From Flavobacteriales bacterium UBA2104 (GTDB lineage: Bacteria > Bacteroidota > Bacteroidia > Flavobacteriales_D > Crocinitomicaceae): a DNA stretch of 8,319 bases. A program made the position numbers and the translations under genes. This document shows positions 1 to 7,054 of this stretch, one piece after another. Position 1 is the first letter of the stretch; every line of letters begins with the position of its first letter. Under the pieces are notes generated by a model that saw only the letters and a program-made list of their open reading frames with translations, searched no databases and was not told where the DNA came from. Location of the stretch: the NCBI GenBank assembly GCA_002331485.1, contig DCYS01000035.1:19241-27559 (forward strand), written 5' to 3'.

Positions 1-189
1 TGTGACTCTGTTGTAACATTAGACTTAACGATCAACAACTCAACAACAGGTACAGATGTTCAAACGGCATGTGATTCATACACATGGATTGACGGGAATA
101 CGTACACAGCTGATAATAACACTGCAACGCATGTATTGACAAATGCCGCTGGTTGTGATTCAGTAGTAACATTAAACTTAACGATCAAT
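1..189 (+). repeat. Tandem 51-aa (153-bp) coding repeat in the T9SS protein
   Basis: Bases 1-36 and 154-189 encode nearly the same dodecapeptide and differ at 5 of 36 bases. Four of the differences are silent third-position changes (gac/gat, tct/tca, gtt/gta, aac/aat) and one is D/N. One full period plus the start of the next is visible, and more copies probably lie to the left. The silent divergence indicates that the repeats are old and kept at the protein level rather than freshly amplified. Confidence 0.8.
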
Positions 190-642
190 ACAGTTGACGT
201 TTCAGTTACGAACGCATCTCCGACTTTATCTGCAACAGTTTCTGGCCCAAGCTATCAGTGGTTAGACTGTGATGACAATTACGCAGTCATTCCAGGTGAA
301 ACTAATCAAGATTTCACAGCAACAGCAAATGGAAACTACGCAGTGGCGATCACTCAGAATAATTGTACGGATACTTCTGCTTGTCAAACAGTAAACAACG
401 TTGGGATATATACTAACACTATGAATGTGTTCAAGATCTATCCGAACCCAACAAATGGTCAATTAACGATCGAGTTATCTGCGAATAACGAATCAGAATA
501 TAGCATCATCGATGTGACCGGAAGATTGGTGAAATCAGGTAAATTAGAAGGATTTCAAACATCTATTGACGTTTCCCACTTTAAAACGCAGATCTATTTC
601 ATCAAGATAGGCGAGCAGATAACCAAATTCGTGAAACAATAA
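1..642 (+). CDS. Secreted repeat protein with T9SS type A sorting domain (3' end, 5' truncated by window)
   Basis: The frame is open from base 1 to a TAA at 640-642 (213 codons visible), so the true start lies left of the window; an internal TTG at 136 is not a credible start. Residues 1-12 (CDSVVTLDLTIN) recur at 52-63 (CDSVVTLNLTIN), giving a 51-residue repeat that includes an ACDSYTWIDGNTYT segment. Residues of about 66-131 form an Ig/PKD-like segment with YQWLDC and TDTSAC. The last ~73 residues carry the T9SS type A sorting signal: FKIYPNPTNG, then YSIIDVTGRLV and a C-terminal YFIKIGEQITKFVKQ. In Bacteroidota such proteins cross the outer membrane by T9SS and are released or anchored at the surface, with the C-terminal domain usually cleaved. 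The repeats suggest a large adhesin or surface filament. The binding target cannot be read from the sequence. The secretion call is firm and the adhesin role is inference. Confidence 0.93.
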   Translation, partial: CDSVVTLDLTINNSTTGTDVQTACDSYTWIDGNTYTADNNTATHVLTNAAGCDSVVTLNLTINTVDVSVTNASPTLSATVSGPSYQWLDCDDNYAVIPGETNQDFTATANGNYAVAITQNNCTDTSACQTVNNVGIYTNTMNVFKIYPNPTNGQLTIELSANNESEYSIIDVTGRLVKSGKLEGFQTSIDVSHFKTQIYFIKIGEQITKFVKQ

Positions 643-672
643 AATTATAACTTACACTACTTAATGGAGATC

Positions 673-708
673 AGGTCCGGGGAGAAATTCTCGGACCTTT
701 TTTATTTT
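673..708 (+). terminator. Intrinsic terminator after the T9SS gene
   Basis: AGGTCCG (673-679) pairs perfectly with CGGACCT (692-698) around a 12-base loop that may extend the stem by a G-T and a G-C pair. A T-rich tract (698-708, six T, A, four T) follows directly. It sits 30 bases after the TAA of the T9SS gene and faces the right way to end that transcript. Confidence 0.85.
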
Positions 709-857
709 GACATGAATGCAAAATATTTTGTGCGATCGGTCTATTGACTCCATGCTGTACTCATATCAAACAACCTTTTTGAACACTTTGTAATAATCTC
801 AAGTCCCAGCGCAATAATGAATTCAGTGAGAAAGTCCCGAATCTAAGGAAGTCTTCA
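709..857. other. Non-coding spacer, possible dispersed or decayed repeat element
   Basis: No intact gene is seen here. On the minus strand one frame running from about 857 down to a TAA at 661-663 stays open apart from three TGA codons (823-825, 799-801, 766-768). Its last part would read MESIDRSHKIFCIHVKIKK and onward, but it runs straight through the terminator. A second minus frame (about 748-843) is open for about 32 codons and contains EFIIALGLEIITKC. A short direct repeat aagtccc occurs at 801-807 and 832-838. The sequence vaguely resembles intergenic sequence I associate with Bacteroidota genomes, but I cannot verify this. It is best treated as non-coding, perhaps a copy of a dispersed element. 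Confidence 0.35.
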
Positions 858-899
858 AACTAATCACTATTCACTAATTACTGATCACTAGTCACTAAT
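858..899 (-). repeat. Degenerate 7-bp tandem array (6 units, consensus ANTAGTG)
   Basis: Read on the minus strand from 899 to 858, the units are ATTAGTG, ACTAGTG, ATCAGTA, ATTAGTG, AATAGTG and ATTAGTT, an unbroken 42-bp run at strict 7-bp spacing. The first unit overlaps the end of the MORN gene: its AT completes the last sense codon (GAT) and its TAG is the stop (895-897). As 7 is not a multiple of 3, the TAGs fall in successive frames, so the array closes every minus-strand frame. A sister array lies at 7006-7054. Cyanobacterial short tandem heptanucleotide repeats are a structural analogy only. Confidence 0.85.
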
Positions 900-1770
900 C
901 CACCACCTTATCATTCTTCCACTTCCCTTGATACTGGATGTTACCGTTCTTATCGTATAGGGTTCCCAGTCCGCTTCGTTTATCATCGGCCCACTCCCCT
1001 TCGTAACGTTCGCCAGTTGGCCAGAAATAGGTTCCTTCTCCTTCTCGAACGTCATTTTTAAACTCTCCTTCATAAACGTGATCGTTCGACCATTCATAGC
1101 GTCCTTCTCCGTGACGCTGATTATTTTCCCAGTCCCCCTGGTACTTTCCACCAGTTGACCAAATTCCAATCCCTCCTCCGTTTGCCTTCTCATTCACAAC
1201 CTCACCGATGTAATGTACCTTTTTACCTTTACTGCTCATAAAAGTGATAACTTGTACTTTGTCCTTGTATTGGAGTTGCTCAGATTTCATGTCCAGCACC
1301 AAACGTAATCTTCGTAATTCCTGTTGTCGCTCCTTATCCTTTAAGCGCCACACTGAACGCATGGAATCAATATCGCTTTGTAATTCGAAATTATCCTCAA
1401 ACAATTCATTGATCGAGTCCATCATAAACTGATCCGCCTGATTCATCATGGTCACAGAATCTTTGATCGATTTCAGTAAAGATTGCTGACTCTTCAAAAA
1501 TCGCTCTTGTTCTGTCGTTAAGTCTTCTTGAGAAAGCAACATTTCTATGTTGTCTTCCAGTTGAGAAATATTAACCTCATCCATCGAGTTTGCTTCCAGG
1601 ATCCTGGAGTATTTCGCATTAAGGTTCTTTTCCTCCCGCAACTCTTGTTCTACGACATCCAATTCATCCTTAACCTTGACTTTCGTACCTCGATTGAGAA
1701 ACAACAAACTGAAAATGGCGATCAGCGAGATCACCACATAAGAAATGAATATCCATTTTGTTTTGTACAC
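895..1770 (-). CDS. Membrane-anchored coiled-coil protein with five C-terminal MORN repeats
   Basis: This 291-aa protein has one N-terminal hydrophobic helix (about residues 7-26, WIFISYVVISLIAIFSLLF) after a short basic head. A long charged, heptad-like helical stretch follows (about 34-170), then MORN repeats starting at Y187, Y210, Y233, Y256 and Y280 with 23-24 residue spacing (for example YQGDWENNQRHGEGRYEW). The fifth repeat stops after 12 residues (YQGKWKNDKVVD), although many MORN proteins end this way. MORN repeats form a beta-hairpin stack seen in membrane-associated and scaffolding proteins; no catalytic domain is visible. The start is a GTG at 1768-1770: an in-frame TAA lies two codons upstream, and the next in-frame GTGs fall inside the membrane helix. 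The gene begins 28 bp after the DUF2490-like gene and is the last of the operon. Its TAG stop comes from the heptad array. The role is probably structural, and this is inference. Confidence 0.85.
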   Translation of the reverse strand: MYKTKWIFISYVVISLIAIFSLLFLNRGTKVKVKDELDVVEQELREEKNLNAKYSRILEANSMDEVNISQLEDNIEMLLSQEDLTTEQERFLKSQQSLLKSIKDSVTMMNQADQFMMDSINELFEDNFELQSDIDSMRSVWRLKDKERQQELRRLRLVLDMKSEQLQYKDKVQVITFMSSKGKKVHYIGEVVNEKANGGGIGIWSTGGKYQGDWENNQRHGEGRYEWSNDHVYEGEFKNDVREGEGTYFWPTGERYEGEWADDKRSGLGTLYDKNGNIQYQGKWKNDKVVD

Positions 1771-1798
1771 CGCTTATTAGTTTATCTTTTTCAGCTTC

Positions 1799-2608
1799 TT
1801 AGTCATATGTATTGATCTCTGGGATCTTGAACTTTTCTTTTCTAAAGTCCAGTGAAATATACGTGTTTATTCTTGGGATCCATCGCCTTCTGTAATATTG
1901 TCCATTGGCAGAAGTTTGTCCAGTTGTATAGAGCATACCCACCGAAAACGCGACACGTGGATTGAGGATATACCCAACATGCGGATAGATCCGAAGATCT
2001 TCCATGGGGTTACCTACGATCGTTTTTCCGCTTTGCATGATCAACTCAACATAAGGAGAAAAGTAATAAGCTCCAGGAACAAGTTTCTTTTTATTGATCG
2101 GGATCTTCGCCTGTATCATGTAGCGATACCGATTACGATAAATGAATTCGGCGTCTGTCAAGTTTGGCTTACTCCAGCGATGCTCTATTCGAATACGATG
2201 GTAAACCATGAAACGATCAAAAGGCATGGCGAAAATGTACTGGTGCCAGATCCTGGGCTCTAGCGCTAAACGCTGATATTCTGGTCCGTCATACTGAGAG
2301 AGATTTAGTCTCAACACCCCTCCAAGTGTAGCCGAGAACTTCTTAGAATGTACGTATTTGATCCCGTGGCGATTGTAGATCTTACTGAGGTAACCTACCA
2401 TGGGCGTCTCTTTCGTTGAGGAAGTCCTAAGGTGAAGTTCGCCCGACCAAAACAGTTTTTCCGTCAGCCTGAATTTACCATATCCTCCAAGCCATAATTC
2501 ACTAGTTGGCTTTTCGAAAATACTTTCTTCCAATGGATCTTGAGCATTCACAAGCACGGAACATCCAATGATCAGGACCATCAACTGATATTTAAGTCGC
2601 GTGATCAA
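1799..2608 (-). CDS. DUF2490-like outer-membrane beta-barrel protein
   Basis: This 269-aa protein has a signal peptide (about residues 1-22: R4 and K6, then LMVLIIGCSVLVNAQ). The rest is rich in alternating aromatic and charged strands typical of a beta-barrel. Family-like signatures are the early W39 (ELWLGGYGKFRL), HRIRIEHRW at 137-145 and YRNRYRY at 157-163, matching the paired Arg-rich strands I associate with Bacteroidota DUF2490 proteins, whose function is unknown. I favour a TTG start (2606-2608), which overlaps the TGA of the upstream gene by 4 bp (TTGA), implying translational coupling. An in-frame TAA lies close upstream, and the first downstream ATG (residue 10) would remove the basic head of the signal peptide. 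It lies between two MORN-type genes in one operon. Outer-membrane location is well supported; its cargo or role is unknown. Confidence 0.78.
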   Translation of the reverse strand: MITRLKYQLMVLIIGCSVLVNAQDPLEESIFEKPTSELWLGGYGKFRLTEKLFWSGELHLRTSSTKETPMVGYLSKIYNRHGIKYVHSKKFSATLGGVLRLNLSQYDGPEYQRLALEPRIWHQYIFAMPFDRFMVYHRIRIEHRWSKPNLTDAEFIYRNRYRYMIQAKIPINKKKLVPGAYYFSPYVELIMQSGKTIVGNPMEDLRIYPHVGYILNPRVAFSVGMLYTTGQTSANGQYYRRRWIPRINTYISLDFRKEKFKIPEINTYD

Positions 2609-4542
2609 AATAATTGCAAATCCATTTTAAGTACTTCTTCCACGACCATCGGGTCATTCTCTCTCCTCAATTCTTTTTCAAGATCCTTTGTATCAACATT
2701 TCTCAGCTCCTCCATTCGTTCGATCACTCTTGGAATATCATGTAAGACCTTATCAATTGTCGCACAACTGATCTGTTCCTCGACCTGATCCATCAAATGT
2801 GGGAAAAGCACTTTATCGAATGCGTTGTACATCTTTTCTTTCACGATCTCATCCATATCGGTGTAGGTAAATGGATTCCATACCGTTCGCGTATACAAGG
2901 AGTCCAATCCTCGACGCTGCTGTGGCATTTCGTCTAGAAGCTGATAAAACTCTATGAACGATCTAAAGCATGAAGTAAGATCGTCGAGCTTTTCTAATTT
3001 TTTCGAAAGTTCAAGATTTGCGTAGTTCGAAAACTCTTCATCCACCTGGCTGATCACCTTTTCATCAAATCGTCGAATAAATTCATTTTCGGTCGGCTTC
3101 TCAAATAACAGGTGTACTGAATCGCGAAGCTCAACCATTTCTTTCTCTTCATCTGATAAGCTCAATCTCTTCTTCTCAAGCGACAGCACTTCTTCAACAG
3201 TCTGATCGGTAGCGTCCATAAACTTCAATAAGCTTTTGATCCGCACATTGATCTGCTGAACTTCTCCCTGAGATGGATCTACTTCTTCAAAAGGAATAGT
3301 GATCTTTTCGTCTCCATTTTTGATCTTGATATCATTGAATACTTGCTCATCTCCTAAAATGTGATCGATCAAAACATTTGTATTCAGATATTTTGCTCCA
3401 GGCTGGCGGATCGCTTTGACAACAGGTTCATAGAAATCCTTATAGTTCAAAGACAATGCTTCGTAGATCGATTGGTATCTGGCAATATCTTCATTGGCAT
3501 TTGCGATGATCTCAACTTGTTCGTCACGCAACACTTTTTTCAAACGTTGCTTGAATTGATCAAAGTTCTCTGCTAGTAGAGCTACTTGTTCCTCTTGTTC
3601 AGTGGAATTTTTCGAAAGGGCTAATTTGATCTTTGGAAAAATAAGTTCTGGTGATTCCGGCCATAGAGAAATATCACCATGATTCTTTGTAGATCGAATT
3701 GCTTCATATAGTAACTCATCTGTTTCGCGGATCAGGAATTCAGATTGCAGACCTGATCCTTCAGTTTTAATATCCTGACTTAGTAGGATCGCATTAAGAT
3801 AGGTGTCATTCATTTCAAGAGTGACATAATCTTCGTCATTTTTTGCTGGAATTTCAAATCCTGTAAAGTCTCTGGAAACGATCTCTCCATCTTTTGTTAA
3901 TCGAGCTTCGATCATTCGGCCATGATCATACGTTCTGCGATCAACGATCGTTGACCCATTTATTTCATATTTGAACGTAAGATCTCCGTAAACAAACCCT
4001 TGATCGTCAATACTCCCAGTGATCAAATTATCCTCTTGCTTTATGAGAATATTTCCAACAGGACTGTCTTCATCGAATGTCAGATCATAATGTAAAGTTG
4101 TGTCTACTATTCGTGAGAAATCAATGTAAGTTTCCAATACTTTCCAGTTACCTGTCATCTCACCTTGATCAAACTGACCGATAATACTGCGCTGTTTTCC
4201 TTCGGCGGATTCTTTAAAACCTATTGAATCGATATGAAGGTCACCGATTGGCGTGAGCTCTTTAAAATCATATCTCCAGGTTCCATCTTTCAACCCTTCT
4301 TTGTATCTACCTTTCAACGAATACTTGTAATAAATACTTGGGTCTATTGTATCTTGTTTGAAGGATTCAAAGTAAAAAGTACCAGTCATCTGACCATTAC
4401 CATTCGCAAAATCGTAGTATGCGCGTCCTTTGATCTTATCGTCCAGAAAATACACCTCCTCTTGTCCAAGAACGGTAAAGGAAAATACCAGGATCAGTAG
4501 TAGAGTTATCTTATGAAAAGTTATAAGTAGAGTGTCCTTCAT
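2605..4542 (-). CDS. Exported MORN/YwqK-like protein with long helical C-terminal region
   Basis: This 645-aa protein has a signal peptide (about 1-26, KITLLLILVFSFTVLGQ). Residues of about 38-220 hold irregular MORN/YwqK-type beta-hairpin units: GRYKEGLKDGTWRYDF at 78-93, IGQFDQGEMTGNWKV at 121-135, and weaker GSIDDQGFVYGDLTF at 176-190. Residues from about 240 to the end are predominantly helical and highly charged, with no recognised catalytic motif. The start is ATG at 4540-4542; an upstream ATG is out of frame. This is the first gene of the operon and its stop overlaps the DUF2490-like gene. An exported repeat protein co-transcribed with an outer-membrane barrel and an inner-membrane MORN protein suggests a periplasmic or envelope assembly, but this is inference. 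I do not recognise the C-terminal region as a named family. Confidence 0.82.
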   Translation of the reverse strand: MKDTLLITFHKITLLLILVFSFTVLGQEEVYFLDDKIKGRAYYDFANGNGQMTGTFYFESFKQDTIDPSIYYKYSLKGRYKEGLKDGTWRYDFKELTPIGDLHIDSIGFKESAEGKQRSIIGQFDQGEMTGNWKVLETYIDFSRIVDTTLHYDLTFDEDSPVGNILIKQEDNLITGSIDDQGFVYGDLTFKYEINGSTIVDRRTYDHGRMIEARLTKDGEIVSRDFTGFEIPAKNDEDYVTLEMNDTYLNAILLSQDIKTEGSGLQSEFLIRETDELLYEAIRSTKNHGDISLWPESPELIFPKIKLALSKNSTEQEEQVALLAENFDQFKQRLKKVLRDEQVEIIANANEDIARYQSIYEALSLNYKDFYEPVVKAIRQPGAKYLNTNVLIDHILGDEQVFNDIKIKNGDEKITIPFEEVDPSQGEVQQINVRIKSLLKFMDATDQTVEEVLSLEKKRLSLSDEEKEMVELRDSVHLLFEKPTENEFIRRFDEKVISQVDEEFSNYANLELSKKLEKLDDLTSCFRSFIEFYQLLDEMPQQRRGLDSLYTRTVWNPFTYTDMDEIVKEKMYNAFDKVLFPHLMDQVEEQISCATIDKVLHDIPRVIERMEELRNVDTKDLEKELRRENDPMVVEEVLKMDLQLF

Positions 4543-4689
4543 CTCATCGCCACATTCGGAGTAAAATTAAGAAATAAAGTTTAGGTGAAATCGATATTCT
4601 CTGTGTCATTATCAAATAATTAATCAACGATTATTACTGATCAGTCAACCGATAAGAATTAAATGCATTTTTGTTCTATATTTAATTTC
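4543..4689. promoter_or_regulatory. Divergent intergenic region with palindromic and inverted elements
   Basis: This AT-rich 147 bp must carry the start signals of both the leftward operon and the rightward TlpA-like gene. It holds a perfect 10-bp palindrome ACTGATCAGT (4636-4645), a short inverted repeat TAATC-AAC-GATTA (4621-4633) and a related direct repeat TCAACGATTA (4624-4633) / TCAACCGATAA (4645-4655). These could form an operator. No full Bacteroidota promoter (TTTG plus TAnnTTTG at the right spacing) could be placed. TATATTTA at 4677-4684 is a partial match without an upstream partner. Confidence 0.3.
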
Positions 4690-6135
4690 ATGAATCGAAA
4701 ACCCTTTCATACCTTCTTGATCGCATTTGTTTTCTTGGCCATTTCAGCTTCTGAACTTTTGTCTCAATCAAATACAGGTGTGTTTGATTTCGATGGACGA
4801 TCTCAATTAACGCTTCTGAATAAAAGCAATGATTCCGTGAATATCGAAATCGAAAACTATGTTCACATTCCTCGAAATGAACAGATGGCGTCTTTTGTTT
4901 TACCTCCGCAAGATTCCATTGATCTAAAGATAGAGGTCCAAACGCACCATTATTATTTGATCAAAGTAAATGGGAAACTGTATCGTATTTTTTCTACTCC
5001 TGGTGGAAAAGATAACATGAGTTTTAATACCGATAAAGAAGTAACTTTTGATGGTGATCACGCTGCCATTAATTACTTTCTCAAAAAACGAAAAGTAAAG
5101 TCTGATTGGCAACCAAGAGGAAAATGGCATTATTCAGGTACTCCAGAGGAAATAATAAGAGGAAATGATTCTATATCAAAGTTACAGATCTCTCAACTTG
5201 ATTCATTTCCTGATCTACCTGAATGGTATACCTCTTTTGAAACTGAAAGAATCAAGTACAACGGAGTTCAATCTGCCATGGGTGCCATCATTTACCGTAA
5301 AAAACTATTCAACGACACCTTATCAATTCCTAAGGATTTCGTTTCGACGTTGATTGATAATAATGAGCTAACCATTGAAAATGAATCGTTCAGCGGAAAT
5401 ATTTCTTATATGCGTTTTCTATCGAGTTTTGTTTTGATGAAATGGGACCCCAACCTAACTGTTCCAATACCAAACGATACTACATCATGGAAAAACGAGA
5501 TCGAAAGTCGCTTAAAATGTGTGGATACTTTATTGAAAAATTCTGCAGTTAGAGATATTTACTTCACTTCATATATCATGAGTATATCAGAAAAAGCAAA
5601 TAGTTCTTTTTATGCTTGGATCGACAAAATAGAAAATGAGGAATATAAAGCAAGATTGATCCATTACTTAAATAATCGTAAAGATCGTTCAGCAATGTAT
5701 GGAGTTGCATTTCCAGACCTCAAGTTACTGTATCTAAATGGAGATATCTTTGATAAGGATCAATTGAAAGGAAAGATCACTTTGGTCAATTTCTGGGCGA
5801 CATGGTGCAGACCGTGTTATAAAGAGATTCCATCTGAAAATAAATTGGTCGAAAAATTCAAAAATGATTCGATTCAGATCATTAATATTTGTATTGACTC
5901 CAAGAGAAAAGATTGGATCAGAAAATCAAACGAAATTGAGTTAAAAATGATCAACCTTTACGCGGACGAATCAGAATCTCAAAAGATCAACAAACAACTA
6001 AAGACATACGCTTTGCCACACAGTTTGCTGCTCGATGAAAAAGGTAATATTTTCATGAATGACTGTCCAAGTGCTAATTCCGGAGTTGAAGTATTGATCA
6101 GCCAATTACTGAGGAATCAAAAGAACCATAAATAA
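4690..6135 (+). CDS. Exported TlpA-like thioredoxin-fold thiol-disulfide oxidoreductase
   Basis: I chose the ATG at 4690 (481 aa), which gives a clean signal peptide: MNRKPF, then TFLIAFVFLAISASELLS and Q. An in-frame ATG at 4663 would add nine residues ahead of the basic head. After the signal, residues to about 330 form an uncharacterised N-terminal region that starts with beta-type sequence and continues helical. The thioredoxin domain covers about 335-475: LVNFWATWCRPC with redox cysteines C373 and C376, then IQIINICIDS, and YALPHSLLLDEKGNI holding the cis-Pro position (P443). This is the TlpA/ResA/AhpC-TSA layout; such proteins work outside the cytoplasm, often reducing disulfides in cytochrome c or other envelope proteins. 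The long N-terminal region is common in Bacteroidota TlpA-like proteins and may bind the substrate. The thioredoxin call is firm and the partner is unknown. A TSUP permease gene follows 55 bp downstream on the same strand. Confidence 0.9.
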   Translation: MNRKPFHTFLIAFVFLAISASELLSQSNTGVFDFDGRSQLTLLNKSNDSVNIEIENYVHIPRNEQMASFVLPPQDSIDLKIEVQTHHYYLIKVNGKLYRIFSTPGGKDNMSFNTDKEVTFDGDHAAINYFLKKRKVKSDWQPRGKWHYSGTPEEIIRGNDSISKLQISQLDSFPDLPEWYTSFETERIKYNGVQSAMGAIIYRKKLFNDTLSIPKDFVSTLIDNNELTIENESFSGNISYMRFLSSFVLMKWDPNLTVPIPNDTTSWKNEIESRLKCVDTLLKNSAVRDIYFTSYIMSISEKANSSFYAWIDKIENEEYKARLIHYLNNRKDRSAMYGVAFPDLKLLYLNGDIFDKDQLKGKITLVNFWATWCRPCYKEIPSENKLVEKFKNDSIQIINICIDSKRKDWIRKSNEIELKMINLYADESESQKINKQLKTYALPHSLLLDEKGNIFMNDCPSANSGVEVLISQLLRNQKNHK

Positions 6136-6190
6136 TTAATTAGTTCAATTCACTACTTTAGTGGAAGGAATCGTTATCCCTTATTGATCG

Positions 6191-6934
6191 GTGTTTAGAG
6201 ATGTCAGCTTCATATTTCTGCTGCTCGCCTTATTGGCTGAGATCATCGGAACCGTTGGAGGTTTTGGTTCATCGGTGTTTTTCGTCCCGATCGGAAACTT
6301 CTATTTTGACTTCTACACTGTCCTTGGTCTAGTGAGTGTTTTTCATTTAGCCAGTAACTTAAGTAAGATCTTTTTATTCCGTAAAGGATTGAATAAACGA
6401 CTTCTTGTGTCTATCGGAATTCCTTCCGTGATCTTTGTGATCTTAGGAGGACTACTCACCAAATGGGTCGAAAGTACATTTCTCGAGATCATTCTTGGTG
6501 TTTTCCTTGTTGGATTCAGTTTGCTCTTCTTGATCAAAAGAAAGCTGGTTGTTCCTGCCAACAATAAAAATGCAGTGATCGGAGGTTCTTTGTCCGGTTT
6601 CTCAGCTGGACTCCTTGGGACAGGGGGTGCGATACGTGGTTTGACGATGGCTGCTTTTAATCTGGAGAAAAGCATTTTTATTGCAACCTCTGCTTTTATT
6701 GATTTCATGATCGATTTTTCAAGAGCGGTGGTATACTACAACAATGGATACATCAATCAAAAAGTACTGATATATGTTCCCTTTCTGGTTGTGATCGGAA
6801 TCACTGGAACGTGGCTCGGTAAAAAGATCCTCAACTACATTCCTCAAGACAAGTTTAGAAGGCTTTCACTCTTTTTCGTTTTGATCATTGGAACCGTAAC
6901 GATCGTTAAGATCGCTGTTGATCAGTGGTTATAA
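6191..6934 (+). CDS. TauE/SafE (TSUP) family membrane permease
   Basis: This 247-aa, very hydrophobic protein has about eight membrane segments (roughly 5-34, 42-62, 70-88, 94-115, 126-150, 160-183, 190-213, 224-243). Two glycine-rich motifs in equivalent halves, GTVGGFGSSVFFVPI (20-34) and GFSAGLLGTGGAIRG (136-150), mark the inverted two-fold repeat of the TSUP family. Family members export or import sulfite, sulfonates, sulfoacetate or other organic anions; the substrate cannot be read from the sequence. The start is GTG at 6191: an in-frame TGA at 6185-6187 closes the frame upstream, and no ATG occurs before the second half. No clear Shine-Dalgarno sits at normal spacing. It may be co-transcribed with the TlpA-like gene, which would fit a sulfur/redox theme, but the 55-bp gap makes that tentative. 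Confidence 0.88.
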   Translation: MFRDVSFIFLLLALLAEIIGTVGGFGSSVFFVPIGNFYFDFYTVLGLVSVFHLASNLSKIFLFRKGLNKRLLVSIGIPSVIFVILGGLLTKWVESTFLEIILGVFLVGFSLLFLIKRKLVVPANNKNAVIGGSLSGFSAGLLGTGGAIRGLTMAAFNLEKSIFIATSAFIDFMIDFSRAVVYYNNGYINQKVLIYVPFLVVIGITGTWLGKKILNYIPQDKFRRLSLFFVLIIGTVTIVKIAVDQWL

Positions 6935-7005
6935 GCCAACGATCATTTCCTCTTTATTAATTTTTTGATGAATCAGATGGGGAACAATTCAATTCTGCTT
7001 CTACT

Positions 7006-7054
7006 AACTAGTCACTACTCACTAGTCACTTGTCACTAGCCACTAACCCCTAAT
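7006..7054 (-). repeat. Second degenerate 7-bp tandem array (7 units, consensus RNTAGTG)
   Basis: On the minus strand from 7054 to 7006 the units are ATTAGGG, GTTAGTG, GCTAGTG, ACAAGTG, ACTAGTG, AGTAGTG and ACTAGTT, followed by a partial AGTA (7002-7005). Spacing is exactly 7 bp throughout. The first unit overlaps the end of the kinase-like gene as in the array at 858-899: AT of the last codon (GAT) plus the TAG stop (7050-7052). The arrays share phase, orientation and a terminal TTAGTT/CTAGTT unit, but their flanks differ. Confidence 0.85.

Noticed and set aside
661..857. TGA recoding (selenocysteine or Trp) in the interrupted minus-strand frame
   Set aside because: The frame runs through the terminator, lacks a SECIS-like context and a credible start, and TGA is used as an ordinary stop elsewhere (for example 2605-2607).
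858..899. CRISPR-like interpretation of the short repeats here and at 7006-7054
   Set aside because: The units are 7 bp, directly abutting and degenerate, with no spacers and no cas genes nearby.
888..1193. A 101-codon minus-strand open frame inside the MORN gene
   Set aside because: It overlaps the MORN repeats in another frame and has no domain sense. The MORN frame is clearly the coding one.
3361..3576. Plus-strand open frames inside the 645-aa minus gene (for example 3361-3576 and 4234-4500)
   Set aside because: They are antisense frames with no recognisable protein features and lie wholly within a well-supported coding gene.
4663..4689. Upstream ATG extending the TlpA-like protein by nine residues
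   Set aside because: It puts MHFCSIFNF ahead of a normal signal peptide that begins with MNRKPF, so the 4690 ATG gives the better export signal.
6149..6165. Small hairpin TTCACTA-CTT-TAGTGGA between the TlpA-like and TSUP genes as a terminator
   Set aside because: The loop is only 3 nt, the stem is AT-rich with a G-T pair, and no T-tract follows.
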